From: Rhipidocladum racemiflorum
Taxonomy: Eukaryota; Streptophyta; Magnoliopsida; Poales; Poaceae
Direction of reading: 5' to 3'
Length of the DNA stretch: 64,000 bases
NCBI GenBank assembly: GCA_036346355.1
Contig: CM070584.1
Location: 50,861,097 to 50,925,096, forward strand
Shown: positions 18,682-29,829 of the stretch, piece by piece
Numbering within the stretch: position 1 is the stretch's first letter
Layout: the number at the start of each line of letters is the position of its first letter
The notes under the pieces: model-generated
Database searches by the model: none
Seen by the model: only the letters and a program-made list of their open reading frames with translations
Told to the model about the DNA's origin: nothing
Made by a program: the position numbers and the translations under genes

Positions 18682-18917
18682 ATGAAAAACGAGTGGAAGG
18701 ATGGAAGTTCTTGTGGCAGCACCGTAACCTCCAGAACTAAAGGCGTGCTTAATTGAGTTTTAAGTGTTCAACTATAGTTTCATGCTATTTGTAACACCTC
18801 ATCTGACATAAACTTGTAAATCTATTCATTTCTTCAAGGGGGCCATAAAAGTGCTTAATCCTCGTTCTCAGCGCTTGAGTGCAGTAAGCAATATTTTACT
18901 ATTATTAATATACTTGC

Positions 18918-19059
18918 GTCTTTGTAGGTTCCCTGCTCGGCGCCGCTCCTACTCTACGATATTATAGACGCCGACGGACATGCAGCCGTTGTTCTTGCCG
19001 TGTACATGGCCACCGTAAAGCACAATTAACAAGATAAAGACATTGAGGATGCTAGACAT
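18918..19059 (-). pseudogene. polygalacturonase exon 1 relic
   Basis: A second copy of exon 1 lies upstream of the intact gene in the same orientation, starting ATGTCTAGCATCC and keeping the signal peptide and the HVHGKN segment. It carries a 12-bp insertion, a lost base that creates an in-frame TAG where the gene has a Tyr codon, and a changed splice donor (GC for GT). The promoter similarity continues to about 19350. No further exons follow, so it is a dead fragment of a tandem duplicate. Confidence 0.85.
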
Positions 19060-19350
19060 ATTGTTGGAATCGAAGTTCAGATCCGAGTAACGTAGGAGAA
19101 ATCTTCACCTCTTATATGTACATGGAAAACCAGTGGAAGAATAGAAGTCTCTCTGGCAGTATCGTAACCTCCAGAATTAATTAAAGGTGTGCACAAAATG
19201 AGAAATGAGTTTTAAGTGTTCAACTGTAGTTTCATGCTACTTGCAATTCCTCGTCTGACATAAACTTGTAAACATATTCATTTCTTCAACGGGCCAAACA
19301 AGTGCTTAATGGTTTGAAGATGCCACCGGGTATTTAATCCTCATTCTCAG
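19060..19350 (-). repeat. duplicated polygalacturonase promoter region
   Basis: Aligns with 18620-18900 upstream of the intact gene (shared TTCAGATCCGAGTAAC, TTTTAAGTGTTCAACT, CTCAGCGCTTGAG). The TATA region is altered (TACATATAAG). Confidence 0.8.
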
Positions 19351-20590
19351 CGCTTGAGAGTTGTAAGCAATATTTTTTTATTGCTACTATTAAAGTGGGA
19401 AGAATCGGCATCCTCCCATACGTCTTCAGATTTGTGTAAAGTGCCGCCCCTGCCCCCGAGATATCCAAAGTTGTGGTGAGACCTCAAGCGAACGGTCAAC
19501 GAAGTCTCTTGCGGTCGGAATCTTTGCAGAAAGTTTCTCATGATTCTACATAATTCCATTTAGGTCCCGCTAGGTTTTGCCCGTTAGATCATGCTAATGG
19601 AAAGATCCGATCGTCCGCGCGCACGCTCCAGCTCCAGTGCCCCCCCCCCCCCCCCATTCCACTTGTGCATGTGCCGCCTCACCGCCGCGCCTTCCACTGC
19701 ACCCCCACCCTCGCCCCTGCCTCCTCCATTCCTCCTCTTCCTTCCCCTCTCCCCCAATTCCCAGGGTTGTTCGTAATATTTCGGTGGCTCTAGGGTGAAA
19801 GAAAAGTGGAGGCCTTAGGTAGTTCTTGATATTTTATATACCTCAATTCTTTTTAGAGCAGTTCCTGGTATTTTCACAACGAAAACCTAATACACATCAA
19901 TAACATGTGCGAACACTTTCATATAACCAATTACCATAGTACTCTATGAACAAGGCTATACGTCTAAACTTCTTTTGCAAGTTGCAAGTGTTACATATAG
20001 CTATATGAAATGAGTTGTTTTCTATAAAATTCATGCATTCTAAATATGCTCTAAAAAGTATGAAATTACATAAAAATTATTTTATGAGATTTTTCAATTA
20101 GCCAAGACATACAACTAAGCAATCATCTGTCAACACTAAAAGCCCAAAGTACCAACCTTTAACCAAATTTTTTTTCATATCCTTCAACTGATAATGAACT
20201 TTTTGTTAGCCACCAAACACAATCAACTGGCCTCCATTGGCACTGAAAATCTAAATTACCAACCTTAAATATAATGTTTTCTTTCGTATAATTGAACCAA
20301 GGAATTCAAATATATGATAGTAAGATGCAAGTGAGCTGTATCGAGCTAGCCATCAATCTTTTGATCGAGCATTCGTTTGTTTAGTCTATTGTGACATGCT
20401 AAATGCAAATGTTTGCAAATGGCTAGTTGTCGAGTTGGGCACTTGGACTGGCTTAGACAAGTTTTCAGTATTGTTGCTGGTGATCTAATTCTATGTTCTT
20501 ACTGATGGCTGTTTGGAAGTTAATGATATAGATCAATATCCTTATATACTCTAGCTTGTTCATCTAAGTATCTAACCATAAGGCACCTGG
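19351..20590. other. intergenic, no gene recognised
   Basis: Contains a C homopolymer (about 19639-19656), a C-rich stretch to 19760 and AT-rich DNA after that. I see no gene, RNA or clear element. Confidence 0.5.
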
Positions 20591-20987
20591 CTCTCGTGGG
20601 GCCTAGGCGATCGCCCTGCCCATGCCCAGGACCAGCCCTGCCGATTCCCACCTCGCCGTGCCTACTCCTCTCCAGCACTGTCGTCTTCGCTCCCTACGCC
20701 ACCGCCATCTCCTCACCCCGCACCGCACCACCCCTCTGCTTGGTTGTGCCCTCCGCACCCCCCACCGCCGTCCCTACCCGCCGTTCATCCTAGTGTGCCG
20801 CTCCGCTGTGTGCCATCCCTATAGAGTCCAGGGAGAATGCCCGCGAGCATAGTGGAGGCTCTAATGCCCTGAAGATTAGCACTAATAAATCTGAGATAAA
20901 TCCGAACAACTGTAGAACTGTAGATTAGTATCATGGCTTGGCTACAGCAATCAGGGTGGGGTGACTGGAAGAGTCGCCGCAAAATTG
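20591..20987 (+). other. possible 5' untranslated exon of the bZIP pseudogene
   Basis: A GC-rich stretch ends at a consensus splice donor (ATTG|GTAAGT, donor from 20988). The next good acceptor on this strand is TTTGCAG at 22909-22915, just before the bZIP ATG. A leader exon separated by a long intron is therefore plausible, but this is inference from splice signals only. Confidence 0.35.
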
Positions 20988-21340
20988 GTAAGTATTTCTT
21001 GGGTTTTTGGTTTGTTTCTCATTCCAATATAATTCTTGGTTGAGTTTGCACCTGTTCTTGATCCGGCTCCATTTGTGATTTGTACTGTTATATTTTGATT
21101 TGATTTTCTTGTTGCATTTCTTCATCCGATTTACACCTTCTAGCTCATTATTTGGTGGATCTTGACCATTTCCTGGTACAACTCGATGCTTGTGCTAAGA
21201 AAACCAAAATTTTGACGTGAATTCGCTGTAAAAATTCAGTTTATTTCATACGCATTCGCTGAGATCTGAGCTGTGAATTGGCCCGCCTCGATTCGGTGCA
21301 AGCTCGTCGTAGTTTAGTGTTAACTTCGCTCAAATATTGA

Positions 21341-22892
21341 GGTGTGTTACAGAGAATTTTTTTAAATAATCTTTTTTTATATGTGAAATACAAAAATACA
21401 CCTTGTTTATTTTTTTTTGCAAGATCGGCCATCTGTCGCGGTGACCTAGCACGATAAATCGCTAGTTGCGGTGACCTGGTGCGATTGAGTCAATCGTGGT
21501 GACCTGGCGCGACTGAAAAGCAGTCACAATGACCTAACGCGACTGGCGTTCAGTTGCGATGACATGACGCGACTGGCATGGAGAGAGAAAGAAAGAGAAT
21601 AAGTCGCATGCAAAAATGCATTTTTCAGTCGCATGACCAGAATGCGATCATGCATTTCATGCATGATTAGTATATAGTATATTATTTAGTATAGTGTATT
21701 TAATATCTTTTGCTAGTGATCTTTTATATCTTTTGTTAAGAAGCTCTAAATCCAACGAAATAAATTTTTAAATTTTTATTAAACTATAAGAATTCAGATT
21801 ATACAATAAAAATTACTATGTTCCATGCAGATTTAAATTGTTTAAATCATGTTTACTTTAAAAACCCTTTTATGTATTATGAAGAAACTATACAAACTAT
21901 GGCTCCAAAAATTATGAAATAAATATCACTTGTTTCTGGGGTGTTCGATGTCCCATTTTTGCAAAAATATTTAGGAATGAACTTAGTTGAATAAACTAAA
22001 TGACTATAAGAGACCTCTCTTACATGCAACATGAATGATTTAAAATACGAATAAAATGAAGGTGAAATTTGGTTAAAAAAAAACAGTTTTGTTGTGTTCC
22101 TGAGGTCACAAGGATCCCAAATATACAAAAAAAAAAAAAATTAATTTTAACAATGGTATGCATTATTTTTTTTCTATATTCAAAGTTTTAATATTAGAAT
22201 AGATTGACTAGTTGGAACTTTCGCAAACAAACTAAAAGTATTTAGAAAAAAATCGAAGTATATTTTTGTAATTTATATATAAAAAATGATTATTTAAAAA
22301 AAAATCTTCCATGAAAAGAAGCGTGTTCACTAATACCTTTTAGGAATGCTAATGCACTACTAATGCACTAATGCGTTAGGAATGCACTAATGATGCATTA
22401 GGAAAGAAGCGAAGCGTGTTAACTAATGCATGCACTCATTTTTTTAAAATAAACATTAGTTGATGTTCTGGCCGTATTATAATGCATGCGTCTTACAATT
22501 CTAATGCAAGTCGGCTAATGTGGCTAAATCTGCATGGAAACAATTTAAAGGGTTTTTAAGTAAATTTAATTTAAACAATTTAAATCTGGATGGAATATAG
22601 TAGTTTTTATTATATAATCTGAATTCTTATAGTTTAATACAAATTTAGGAATTTATTTCGTTAGATTTGGAACTTCCTAGCAAAAGATATAAAATATTAC
22701 TAGCAAAAGATACTAAATATATTATATACTAATATGCAATTCCAAACCAGTCGTGCCAAGTCATTGCAACTACTTTTCAATCGCGCCAGGTTACCGCGAT
22801 AGATGGTCAATCTTTCAGAAAAAATAAAATAAACAAGGTATATTTTTGTATTTTACGTATAAAAATGATTATTTAAAAAAATTCGTGTTACA
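21341..22892. mobile_element. long foldback element with subterminal tandem repeats
   Basis: Left end TGTTACAGAGAATTTTTTTA and right end TTCGTGTTACA are inverted copies, and similarity continues inwards for several hundred bases (for example 21730-21870 against 22545-22690). The left arm has about five tandem units of roughly 30 bp built on GTCGCGGTGACCTGGCGCGACTG (21430-21580); the right arm has fewer. The middle repeats AATGCACTAATG. Flanks TTGAGGTG and ATGAGCTG agree at 6 of 8 bases. No transposase ORF. Most likely a Mutator-type or other foldback element, inserted in the putative first intron of the bZIP pseudogene. Confidence 0.7.
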
Positions 22893-22915
22893 AATGAGCT
22901 GTTTGTTGTTTGCAG

Positions 22916-25770
22916 TTTGGTGGAGCAAATAATGATGGCAGACGCGAGGCCCCAGAAGTAGGCGCTCCTGCCGCCGTGCAGCCCATTCCCCACCGCGGCA
23001 TCGCCGTCGCTGTACACCGACCACGGCCCAATCGCCCGGCTTCAGCGTGCCATGCACCACCGGCATGGGCATGGCCACAGGCACGGGCGCCATCAGCTCA
23101 CGTCGTCGGTGAGCTTCATTGAGGAGCAGCCATCGTGGCTCAACGAGCCCGGGGCAGTCGTGCGGAAGCAAGGCTAGGCCGGTCACCGCAGGTCATCGAG
23201 CGACCTGTTTCCGCTGTTCGATGGAGTTGCTGCGCCGGCGCGTATGCCAATGGTTTTGAGGGAATGGGGAGAGGACGGCAGGCTGCGCCATGGGGTGACG
23301 TGCATGCAGGAGTACTATGCCAAGCCAGGCTCATTTGGGAGTCCGCAGGGCCGGCGGTGGGAGCAAGGCATGCCGAATTCGGCGAGTTACCGGCAAGGTG
23401 GTTCCCACCAATGCCGGTGAAGAGAAGATTGGTGGGCAAACTGGGCATCAACAGGGCACCGAGTGCGTTGAGGGATCATGAGCATGGCATGGACATGACT
23501 CATGAGAGCTCCTGATGAGGCAGAGCATGATCAAACAGGTTGGAGCAGAGAGGGAGGGAGGTGTGCCGCCAAAGCGCGCACAGTCGGAGGCGGGCACCAA
23601 GCGCGCTAAACAGTGAGTTTGATTTATGTTGCATTCATGTTATCACTTTCAAGAATCGTGTTCGTGTACTAGAATTTCACGCTTGCAAACCATTAATGGC
23701 GATAGCCCGAAAGGAGCAATCCATTCACTGTAATTTTGAGCACATACAGAAAGGGCCAGCCCTTCACTGTAGGTTTGCTTAGATTTACTATGAGAATATG
23801 GTTGCGCAGGCAGGTGTTGTTATATTGAATTTCATTGTGAGAAAGCAAACAGCAGCCTAGTCATCGAATATTTCTTCTGTATAGATGCACCGTGCATTTG
23901 ACCATCGTGAGCACCGGATACGATAGTGCAAGAATGTATTCATTTCATACATTAGATTGACCGTATCTATATTTGTTACTTAATAAACATGTGGTATTGA
24001 ACAGGGCCTACAGGCTTCAAATGTGCATATGCTGTAATAGTGTGATATCCAGGGTTCGCAATATCGACGATTATCGAGGCGGCTCGGCAAACCGTTCAAG
24101 TTTAAATTCAAATTCAAAAGTTTAAACAAATTGGAGAAATTTATCAAAGTGTTAAAAATTTTGAATTTTTTGTGAGTTCCTAAGGCAATTCTAATAATGT
24201 TGTAAATTTTTTTTATATCATTATCAAATCTGTGCATTTTTTTAAAATTCTGACAGTGATACTGTTTTTGTATGTGCTCTTCTGATTTTGATTTTCTAGG
24301 GGCACTAAATAGAGTATAATATTTCTGAAAAATTTTATGAAGTTATGAGGTAATTCTAATAATTATGTAAATTTTTATTACGATAAGACATGTGTATTTT
24401 TTTTAAAAAAAATTGACAGTGCTACTGTATTTGTATATGCTTTTCTGTTTTTGATTTTCTATGAGCACTAAATGAAGCCCAATATTTTTGCATATTTTTT
24501 GTGTGGTTCTGAGGAAATTATAATAATTATTTAAAATTTTAATATTATTATAAGACATATGTATTTTTTAAAATTTTGATAGCTCTACTATTTTTGTATA
24601 TACGTTTCTATTTTTTATTTTCTAACGGCACTAAATGAAGTCTAATATTTCTTAAAATTTTCCTACATGATAGTTGGGCACTAGTTATGATTCCATTAAA
24701 ATTTTAGAGCATGATAAAGCTTTTAAAGATTTATAAAAATCTGACAGTGTCTTTGTTCCTTTTTATTAATTGCTATTTTTTAATTTCTAGAAGGACTAAA
24801 TGAATTAATTTTTTTTTTGAGATTTCTCTGAGGTCTTTTATAGATTCATTTGCATTTTTTTCCCAATATTTGGCAATTAATTTTCAATTTCACTTGATTT
24901 GTTTTTCATTTTTCCTTGAGTGTACCGAAAATCGTAAAAAAATCGATCAAAAATGAAAATAAAAAATTGCTCAAAATCGGTGAAATCAATTTATTTTCAA
25001 TTTTATTCGACAAAGTTTTGACCGCCGATTTCAGAAAATTTGACTTCGAACTTATACGATTTCTACCGATTTTCAAAAATCAAATATCATTCAAAAATCG
25101 TGATATCGATGTTTCGAACCCTGGTGATATCTATAACTATACATGTGCATCAATAATATATAGAATATTAAATGTGGCCTATGGCAACATAAATGAAAAA
25201 CATCATTTGAATGATTTTTAAAATTTGCAACTTGACGAGTCGTAAATCAGATGCCATCTATAAAACTAGCAAATTTTCTAAATGGACAATGGGTGCATAA
25301 GTGCTTACATCATGTAGTTATATTGGTCACAAAGTAAGGAACTATGCTTTATCAGATGTTTTGTTTAAATTAGGACATCATACATTTAAATCTTGCCAAA
25401 TATGTATGTTGTTACAGCCATGTTTAAACATCTTTGTGTTCTAATGCATCTAAGTTGTTTCTTTTTCCATGTCATTTGCAAGCAATATGCTAAGAGGTCT
25501 TGTGTTCGAAAGCTCCAGTATATTGCGGAGCTTGAGAGAAAAGTCCAGGCATTATAGGTGAGCTCACAACAATAAATGGTTTTTGACTTCTGTTCTGCGA
25601 TATAGTGTTTTACTTGACACAAAATATTCATGTCTGAATAATGCGGTCAGAGAGGATAGAAGTGTATGTTGAAATGGAGTTTCTTACACAGTAGAATATA
25701 ATGTTGGACTTGGAAAATAAAGCCTTGAAGCAAAGGCTGGACAGTAACTCAGGAGCAACTAATTAAACAT
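22916..25770 (+). pseudogene. bZIP transcription factor pseudogene (group E/VIP1-like)
   Basis: A relic of a DNA-binding bZIP factor. Exon A (22916 to about 23616) begins after an AG acceptor; its ATGs at 22932/22935 are followed by an in-frame TAG after eight codons, then by the SSVSFIEEQPSWL and HRRSSSD-like segments of this family in shifting frames. Exon B (about 25482-25554) encodes QYAKRSCVRKLQYIAELERK, the basic region into the zipper. Its last Gln codon is now TAG beside the donor. Exon C (about 25662-25740) encodes MEFLTQ-stop-NIMLDLENKALKQRL, the zipper end. Several stops and frameshifts make it nonfunctional. Introns carry a foldback and a hAT-like element. The final exon was not found. 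Confidence 0.85.
24050..25123. mobile_element. hAT-like non-autonomous element, copy 2, perfect 8-bp duplication
   Basis: Starts CAGGGTTCGCAAT and ends GTTTCGAACCCTG, with the perfect 8-bp target duplication GTGATATC at 24042-24049 and 25124-25131. Both features are typical of the hAT superfamily. The 1074-bp interior has no transposase and holds about four diverged tandem units of roughly 150 bp (24250-24840) with a recurring GACAGTG-TACTGTTTTTGTATATGC core. It sits in an intron of the bZIP pseudogene. Confidence 0.88.
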
Positions 25771-27029
25771 TGTAAGTATGCTTCCTTGTGTTTTGATTTT
25801 TCTTATTTTGGAGTTCTGCTCTCCAGCAAACTACTAATAAAATCATTATACTAATTGCATCAAGTTTCACTGAGATATTAATCACTGTAACAGCATGTAC
25901 ATATTTGCTTCAAACATTAATTCAAGCACAATTCTTCAGTTAATTGTAGAGGCATCATTGCATGGACTATTTCTTTGGCACTGTACGTTATGTGACACTA
26001 ACTAACGAAGACTTGTAACATGAATTTCTCAAGTAAGCTTGAGGATCTACTAATCACAAGCATAAATACTTTTCTCAGTAAGATGTCTATGGTTGAACTT
26101 TAGGCCGAACTATTCTAAGAAAAGTTTGGTATAACTTTCAAGTGAACTCAATCAATTGTCAATCCACTATTCTCTTTGTTTAATTAATTCTAAGACCTGT
26201 ATGTGGACCTTAGCCAAAATGTGCAGACTGCAGAGTAACCGATATGAATCGGAGTGCACTTTTGCATCCAGCTCCGGATCGAATCTTTTTGAAGAAAAAA
26301 CCATGTGGTTCTAGAAATTCATCTCAAGTTTTGAATCCTTGTTTTCGCTAAAAAGCTCATAAATTTTCTAAAATCTTGTTCTCGTTCGCCGTTTTCGACA
26401 AGAAGCTCCCCACAAATTTTAAAATTATGAATATTTCAGGTTTTTTTTAAAAAAAATTTAGGTTTCACTGGAGGGAAATAACATCCACCGTGGACATTGA
26501 TTTTGCCATATAAACACTTTATCAAAATTCATCCGGATCAGCGTATATTTACCTAGTTACTCATTAAGCCGTAGAAAAGTGATGCAAGCAAGAAGAGGAG
26601 GAAGATGAAGAACTGAGATTGACGTATACTCCGTTGAAATGTTCTAGTTGTTGCTCTTCCTATGCGTTCAACAAAGACAGACAGAGCGTTCACTTGAACC
26701 ACAAGTCCACAACACACATATAGGCAGCACTTGCGACATGTATCAGGTTATCAGACATCACACGTTGACAAAGTTGTTTGTATTTAAGAGTGATTGATTG
26801 CCATTGAATGTGGGTGACCAGTAAGATAGCACAAAAATATCCTAGCACACAGCATTGCCAGTACAACACTCTTTCTGTATCAGCGTGGCAGTATGAACTG
26901 TTTTGATGACATCTCAGTGAGAAATATAGACATTATTCTTTTGGAAAACAACGAATATTACTTATTTTCTGAATGATCATATTCATAAATATAAGATATA
27001 TTTCATCTTGTAATATAAAATTGGTGTCA
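25771..27029. other. intergenic, no gene recognised
   Basis: AT-rich DNA after the bZIP relic. I looked for a last bZIP exon and did not see one. Confidence 0.5.
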
Positions 27030-27230
27030 TATTCCCTCGGTACTCATAAATATCTACCTTTACTTTATATTCTTTGTATGTATGCATCGGATATAATGCT
27101 TATAAATAATAATTAGGGATAGTATAGTTATTTTTAATATCTTTTTAATCCATGTTTTAACAAAAAAAATTGTTTTATAAATTTGGACGACAGAGTAGAA
27201 GATAAGAGTCATTTTTAAGACAGAGTATTT
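27030..27230. mobile_element. degenerate Stowaway-like MITE
   Basis: The left end ATTCCCTCGGTACTCATAAAT and right end GACAGAGTATTT resemble the Stowaway ends CTCCCTCCGTCCCATAAAT and GACGGAGTA, at about 200 bp spacing. Ends are too diverged to define a TA duplication. Confidence 0.4.
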
Positions 27231-28141
27231 TTTTACTAATATATAAATATGAGTTAATGGTGATCTATGAACACACCGACATATAAGCCACGAAATAAAA
27301 AGAAAAACAACCACCTCTCTTTTTTTCTACCACATCCACTCCCCTGAGCCATTATCCGCTTCTCTCTTCCCGTGATAATTTAATATTGCAATTTTATTTT
27401 TTTCGTAAACACGTATTTTAATTATTTAGTTAAAGAATACTGTTTTGGTTGCAAGTACCTGACTAGTATATATAGAAATATCAGTAAGCGATTCAGCCTG
27501 GCAGCGTGTACAGTTTTGATGTCACACCGTTGGCTATTGCTCTAACAAAACGACACCAAGCTGCTAAGCAACGCACCTCGTGCTTACACGACGGGTCGCT
27601 GTCGGAATCCCGTCAAATCCGACTTCGCATAGAAGAAAGTGGTTTTCGTACCTTCTAGTAGGCGCGCCTAGTTTGCAAGATATTTCTCCCGTGACAAACG
27701 CCGAGTAACGCACTTCGAATAGACCCATCCGAAAGAATAATCTTATTCTGACCGCCAAATCACATCTCCACGCATGCTTACGGCCCAGATTTTGCCGTCG
27801 ACTCTACCCAACGAGCTGATGTAAAAGTTCAAAGTTGAAATCAGCAAATTCAAGCACGGCGACATGTGAGACGAGATCAGTGGACTTTTGTCATTTCTGG
27901 AACATGCTGCTGTTGCCGCTATAATCGATTCTATAATATTTATGCCCTGTTATACAAAGGATAATGTGAAAGAGAACTAGCAAAAAAAAAAAAAAAAGAC
28001 ACAGGAGATTCACATACGGTCGAGTAGCTAAATTTGCAGTACCACGTGCCTCTCTCTCTCTATTTACTTTTAAGTACTGGCAAATCAGCAATATATTAGT
28101 AAGTTAATTGATACTATTAGCTGCTATGAGACGGGCCCAAC
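27231..28141. other. intergenic / 3' flank of the heat-shock factor gene
   Basis: No gene recognised. The part close to 28141 should contain the 3'UTR of the minus-strand heat-shock factor; no clear polyadenylation signal stands out. Confidence 0.5.
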
Positions 28142-29354
28142 TTACCTGGAGTTGGACCAGCCGTGGTCGCTCCCGGCCCGATTGGACCCGTTGCAGGCCG
28201 GGAGCGGGTGGTAAACGGGTCTGGGCCGGTAAATGGGCCAGACCAGCGGTTCCATCGTTTGGTCTTTCGGGTCCGTCTGCGTCTGCGCCTCCATCGGCTC
28301 CGGCTTCACCTCCGGGTCCTCGCCACCTCCGCCGCCGCCGTGGCGCATTCGCTTCCGCCCGATAGAGACGCCGAATATCCTCGCGCCAGTATTCTCCTCG
28401 TCGTGCTCTGATCCCGCCGCGGCCGCCTGGACGGCCGCGGGAGCCCCCGTGCACGAAGGCATGAACTCGAGCACTGCCGGAGGAGGTGGGAGCGGTAGCG
28501 TCTCGGACGACTCGCCGGAGTAGTTCCCGGCAGCCGCCGCGTTGGCGGCGTCGAGCTGCTGGGTGGCGGCGTACTTGGACATGAGTAGGAGGATGTTGTT
28601 GCAGAGCTTCTTCACCTGGCCGAGCTCCCGGGCGAGCCGCGCGTTCTCCAGCCGCAACCGCTCGTTCTCCTCGCCTAGATCGCTGAAGGCGACCACGCCG
28701 GAGCCGGAGCCGGACGGCTGCAGCAACGGAGGCTCCGGGGACGAGCTCGACGAAAGCACCTGCTCCTCGCCGGAGAGCACCGGTGAGACCGGCAGCGCCA
28801 TCGGAATCGCTGCCGCCGCAGCCGCCACCGTGACCATCTCCGTCGCCGCCGCGGCCGGCGTCACCTTCCGGCGGTGTATGTCACAAAGCAGCCGCTTTTC
28901 CCCTCGCCGGAAGCAGTCGTTGGCGAACTCCCACCTGTCCGGCACAATCTTCCTAAATCCCTACACCCAGAGAACATCATCAAGCACCAATCACGCATCA
29001 GCAACACAACATTCCGGCAAAACCAAGACAGATTGATCCATAGCAAATTAAACGGTAAGAGAAAACATGATAAGAACAAGAAGAACATTTACATACGTAG
29101 GTGTTGAGTTGCCGCACGAAGCTGGAGAAGTTGTTGTGCTTGAAGTACTTGGGGAGGAGGTCGCGCGCGAACTCCGCGGGGCGCCAGACGACGAAGGTGG
29201 ATCCGTCCTCGTTCCACGAGATGACCTCGTCGACCGCCGGGTCGTCCACCAGCTGGTACGTCTTGGTCAGGAAAGGCGTGGGCACCGCCCTGTGCCCCCC
29301 CTCCGCCGCCGCCGCCGGGGCTGGCTCGTCGGCGGCGGCGCCCTGCTCGGCCAT
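28142..29354 (-). CDS. HSFB2: heat shock transcription factor, class B (HsfB2 type)
   Basis: A nuclear DNA-binding factor that recognises heat-shock elements; class B members mostly repress or attenuate the heat response. Exon 1 is 29354-29097 (86 codons), intron 28961-29096 (GT-AG, 136 bp), exon 2 28960-28142; total 358 aa. The winged-helix DNA-binding domain (about 25-118) spans the conserved intron after RQLNTY. HR-A/B coiled coil at about 180-217 lacks the insertion of class A, which fixes class B. IFGVSIG (281-287) followed by RKRMR (288-292) matches the class B repressor tetrapeptide region and a basic nuclear signal. HsfB2b is the closest rice type I recall, HsfB2c the alternative. The ATG is the first before the conserved domain. 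The stop codon overlaps a splice-donor-like AGGTAAGT. Confidence 0.94.
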
Positions 29355-29412
29355 GGCGCCGCCGCCCGCAAAGATCTGGCCGGGGGACACCGTCGCTGAA
29401 GGAAACCTCGCC

Positions 29413-29425
29413 TTCTGGAAGGTTC
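29413..29425 (-). promoter_or_regulatory. heat shock element in the HSF leader
   Basis: TTCTGGAAGGTTC on the plus strand is three perfect alternating units (TTC-GAA-TTC), 59-71 bp upstream of the ATG, probably within the 5'UTR. Its placement suggests control by heat-shock factors. Confidence 0.75.
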
Positions 29426-29541
29426 CGGTTGCGTAGCGTGGAGAAAACCAGCCTGGGGAAGTTAGAAACGAGACGGAACGAAGCGGGCGGAGGAGTCGGA
29501 CACGGAGGGAAGGAAGAGGGAAGCGGTCGCGGAGGGAGAAG

Positions 29542-29549
29542 ATATATAC
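29542..29549 (-). promoter_or_regulatory. TATA box of the HSF gene
   Basis: GTATATAT on the minus strand, about 190 bp upstream of the ATG, flanked by GC-rich DNA. Confidence 0.55.
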
Positions 29550-29747
29550 CGAGGGCGACCCACCACGCGTGGCGAGAAAGCCAAGTAACGCCTCGCGCCG
29601 CGCGGGCGCCCGCATGTAGGTTCGCGTGGGTGGGTAAATATCACGACGTTAGACGCGTGTTTTGCGGTGATCGGACGGTTGGGAACGTCGTGCGTAGGGG
29701 TGTGGGTGCGCGCGGGGACGGGGAATGGTGGGGCGAGGAAAGTGCGA

Positions 29748-29799
29748 GAAGGTTCGGTGGTTTTTTTTTTTTTCCTGGGTTCGTTGTTCTGGAAGGTTC
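29748..29799 (-). promoter_or_regulatory. heat shock element cluster of the HSF promoter
   Basis: GAAGGTTC at 29748-29755 is a two-unit element. TTCTGGAAGGTTC at 29787-29799 is a perfect three-unit element identical to the one at 29413. The cluster lies about 200-250 bp upstream of the TATA box. A T14 run separates the two. Confidence 0.75.
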
Positions 29800-29829
29800 A
29801 AGGCGGGGCGGAGGAATCGTTGACGAGGC

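Noticed and set aside
19639..19656. C homopolymer as a regulatory tract
   Set aside because: A simple homopolymer, also prone to sequencing error.
23135..23515. 126-codon ORF as a separate gene
   Set aside because: It is one reading frame of the frameshifted bZIP exon A, preceded by the bZIP-specific EEQPSWL and HRRSSSD-like segments in other frames.
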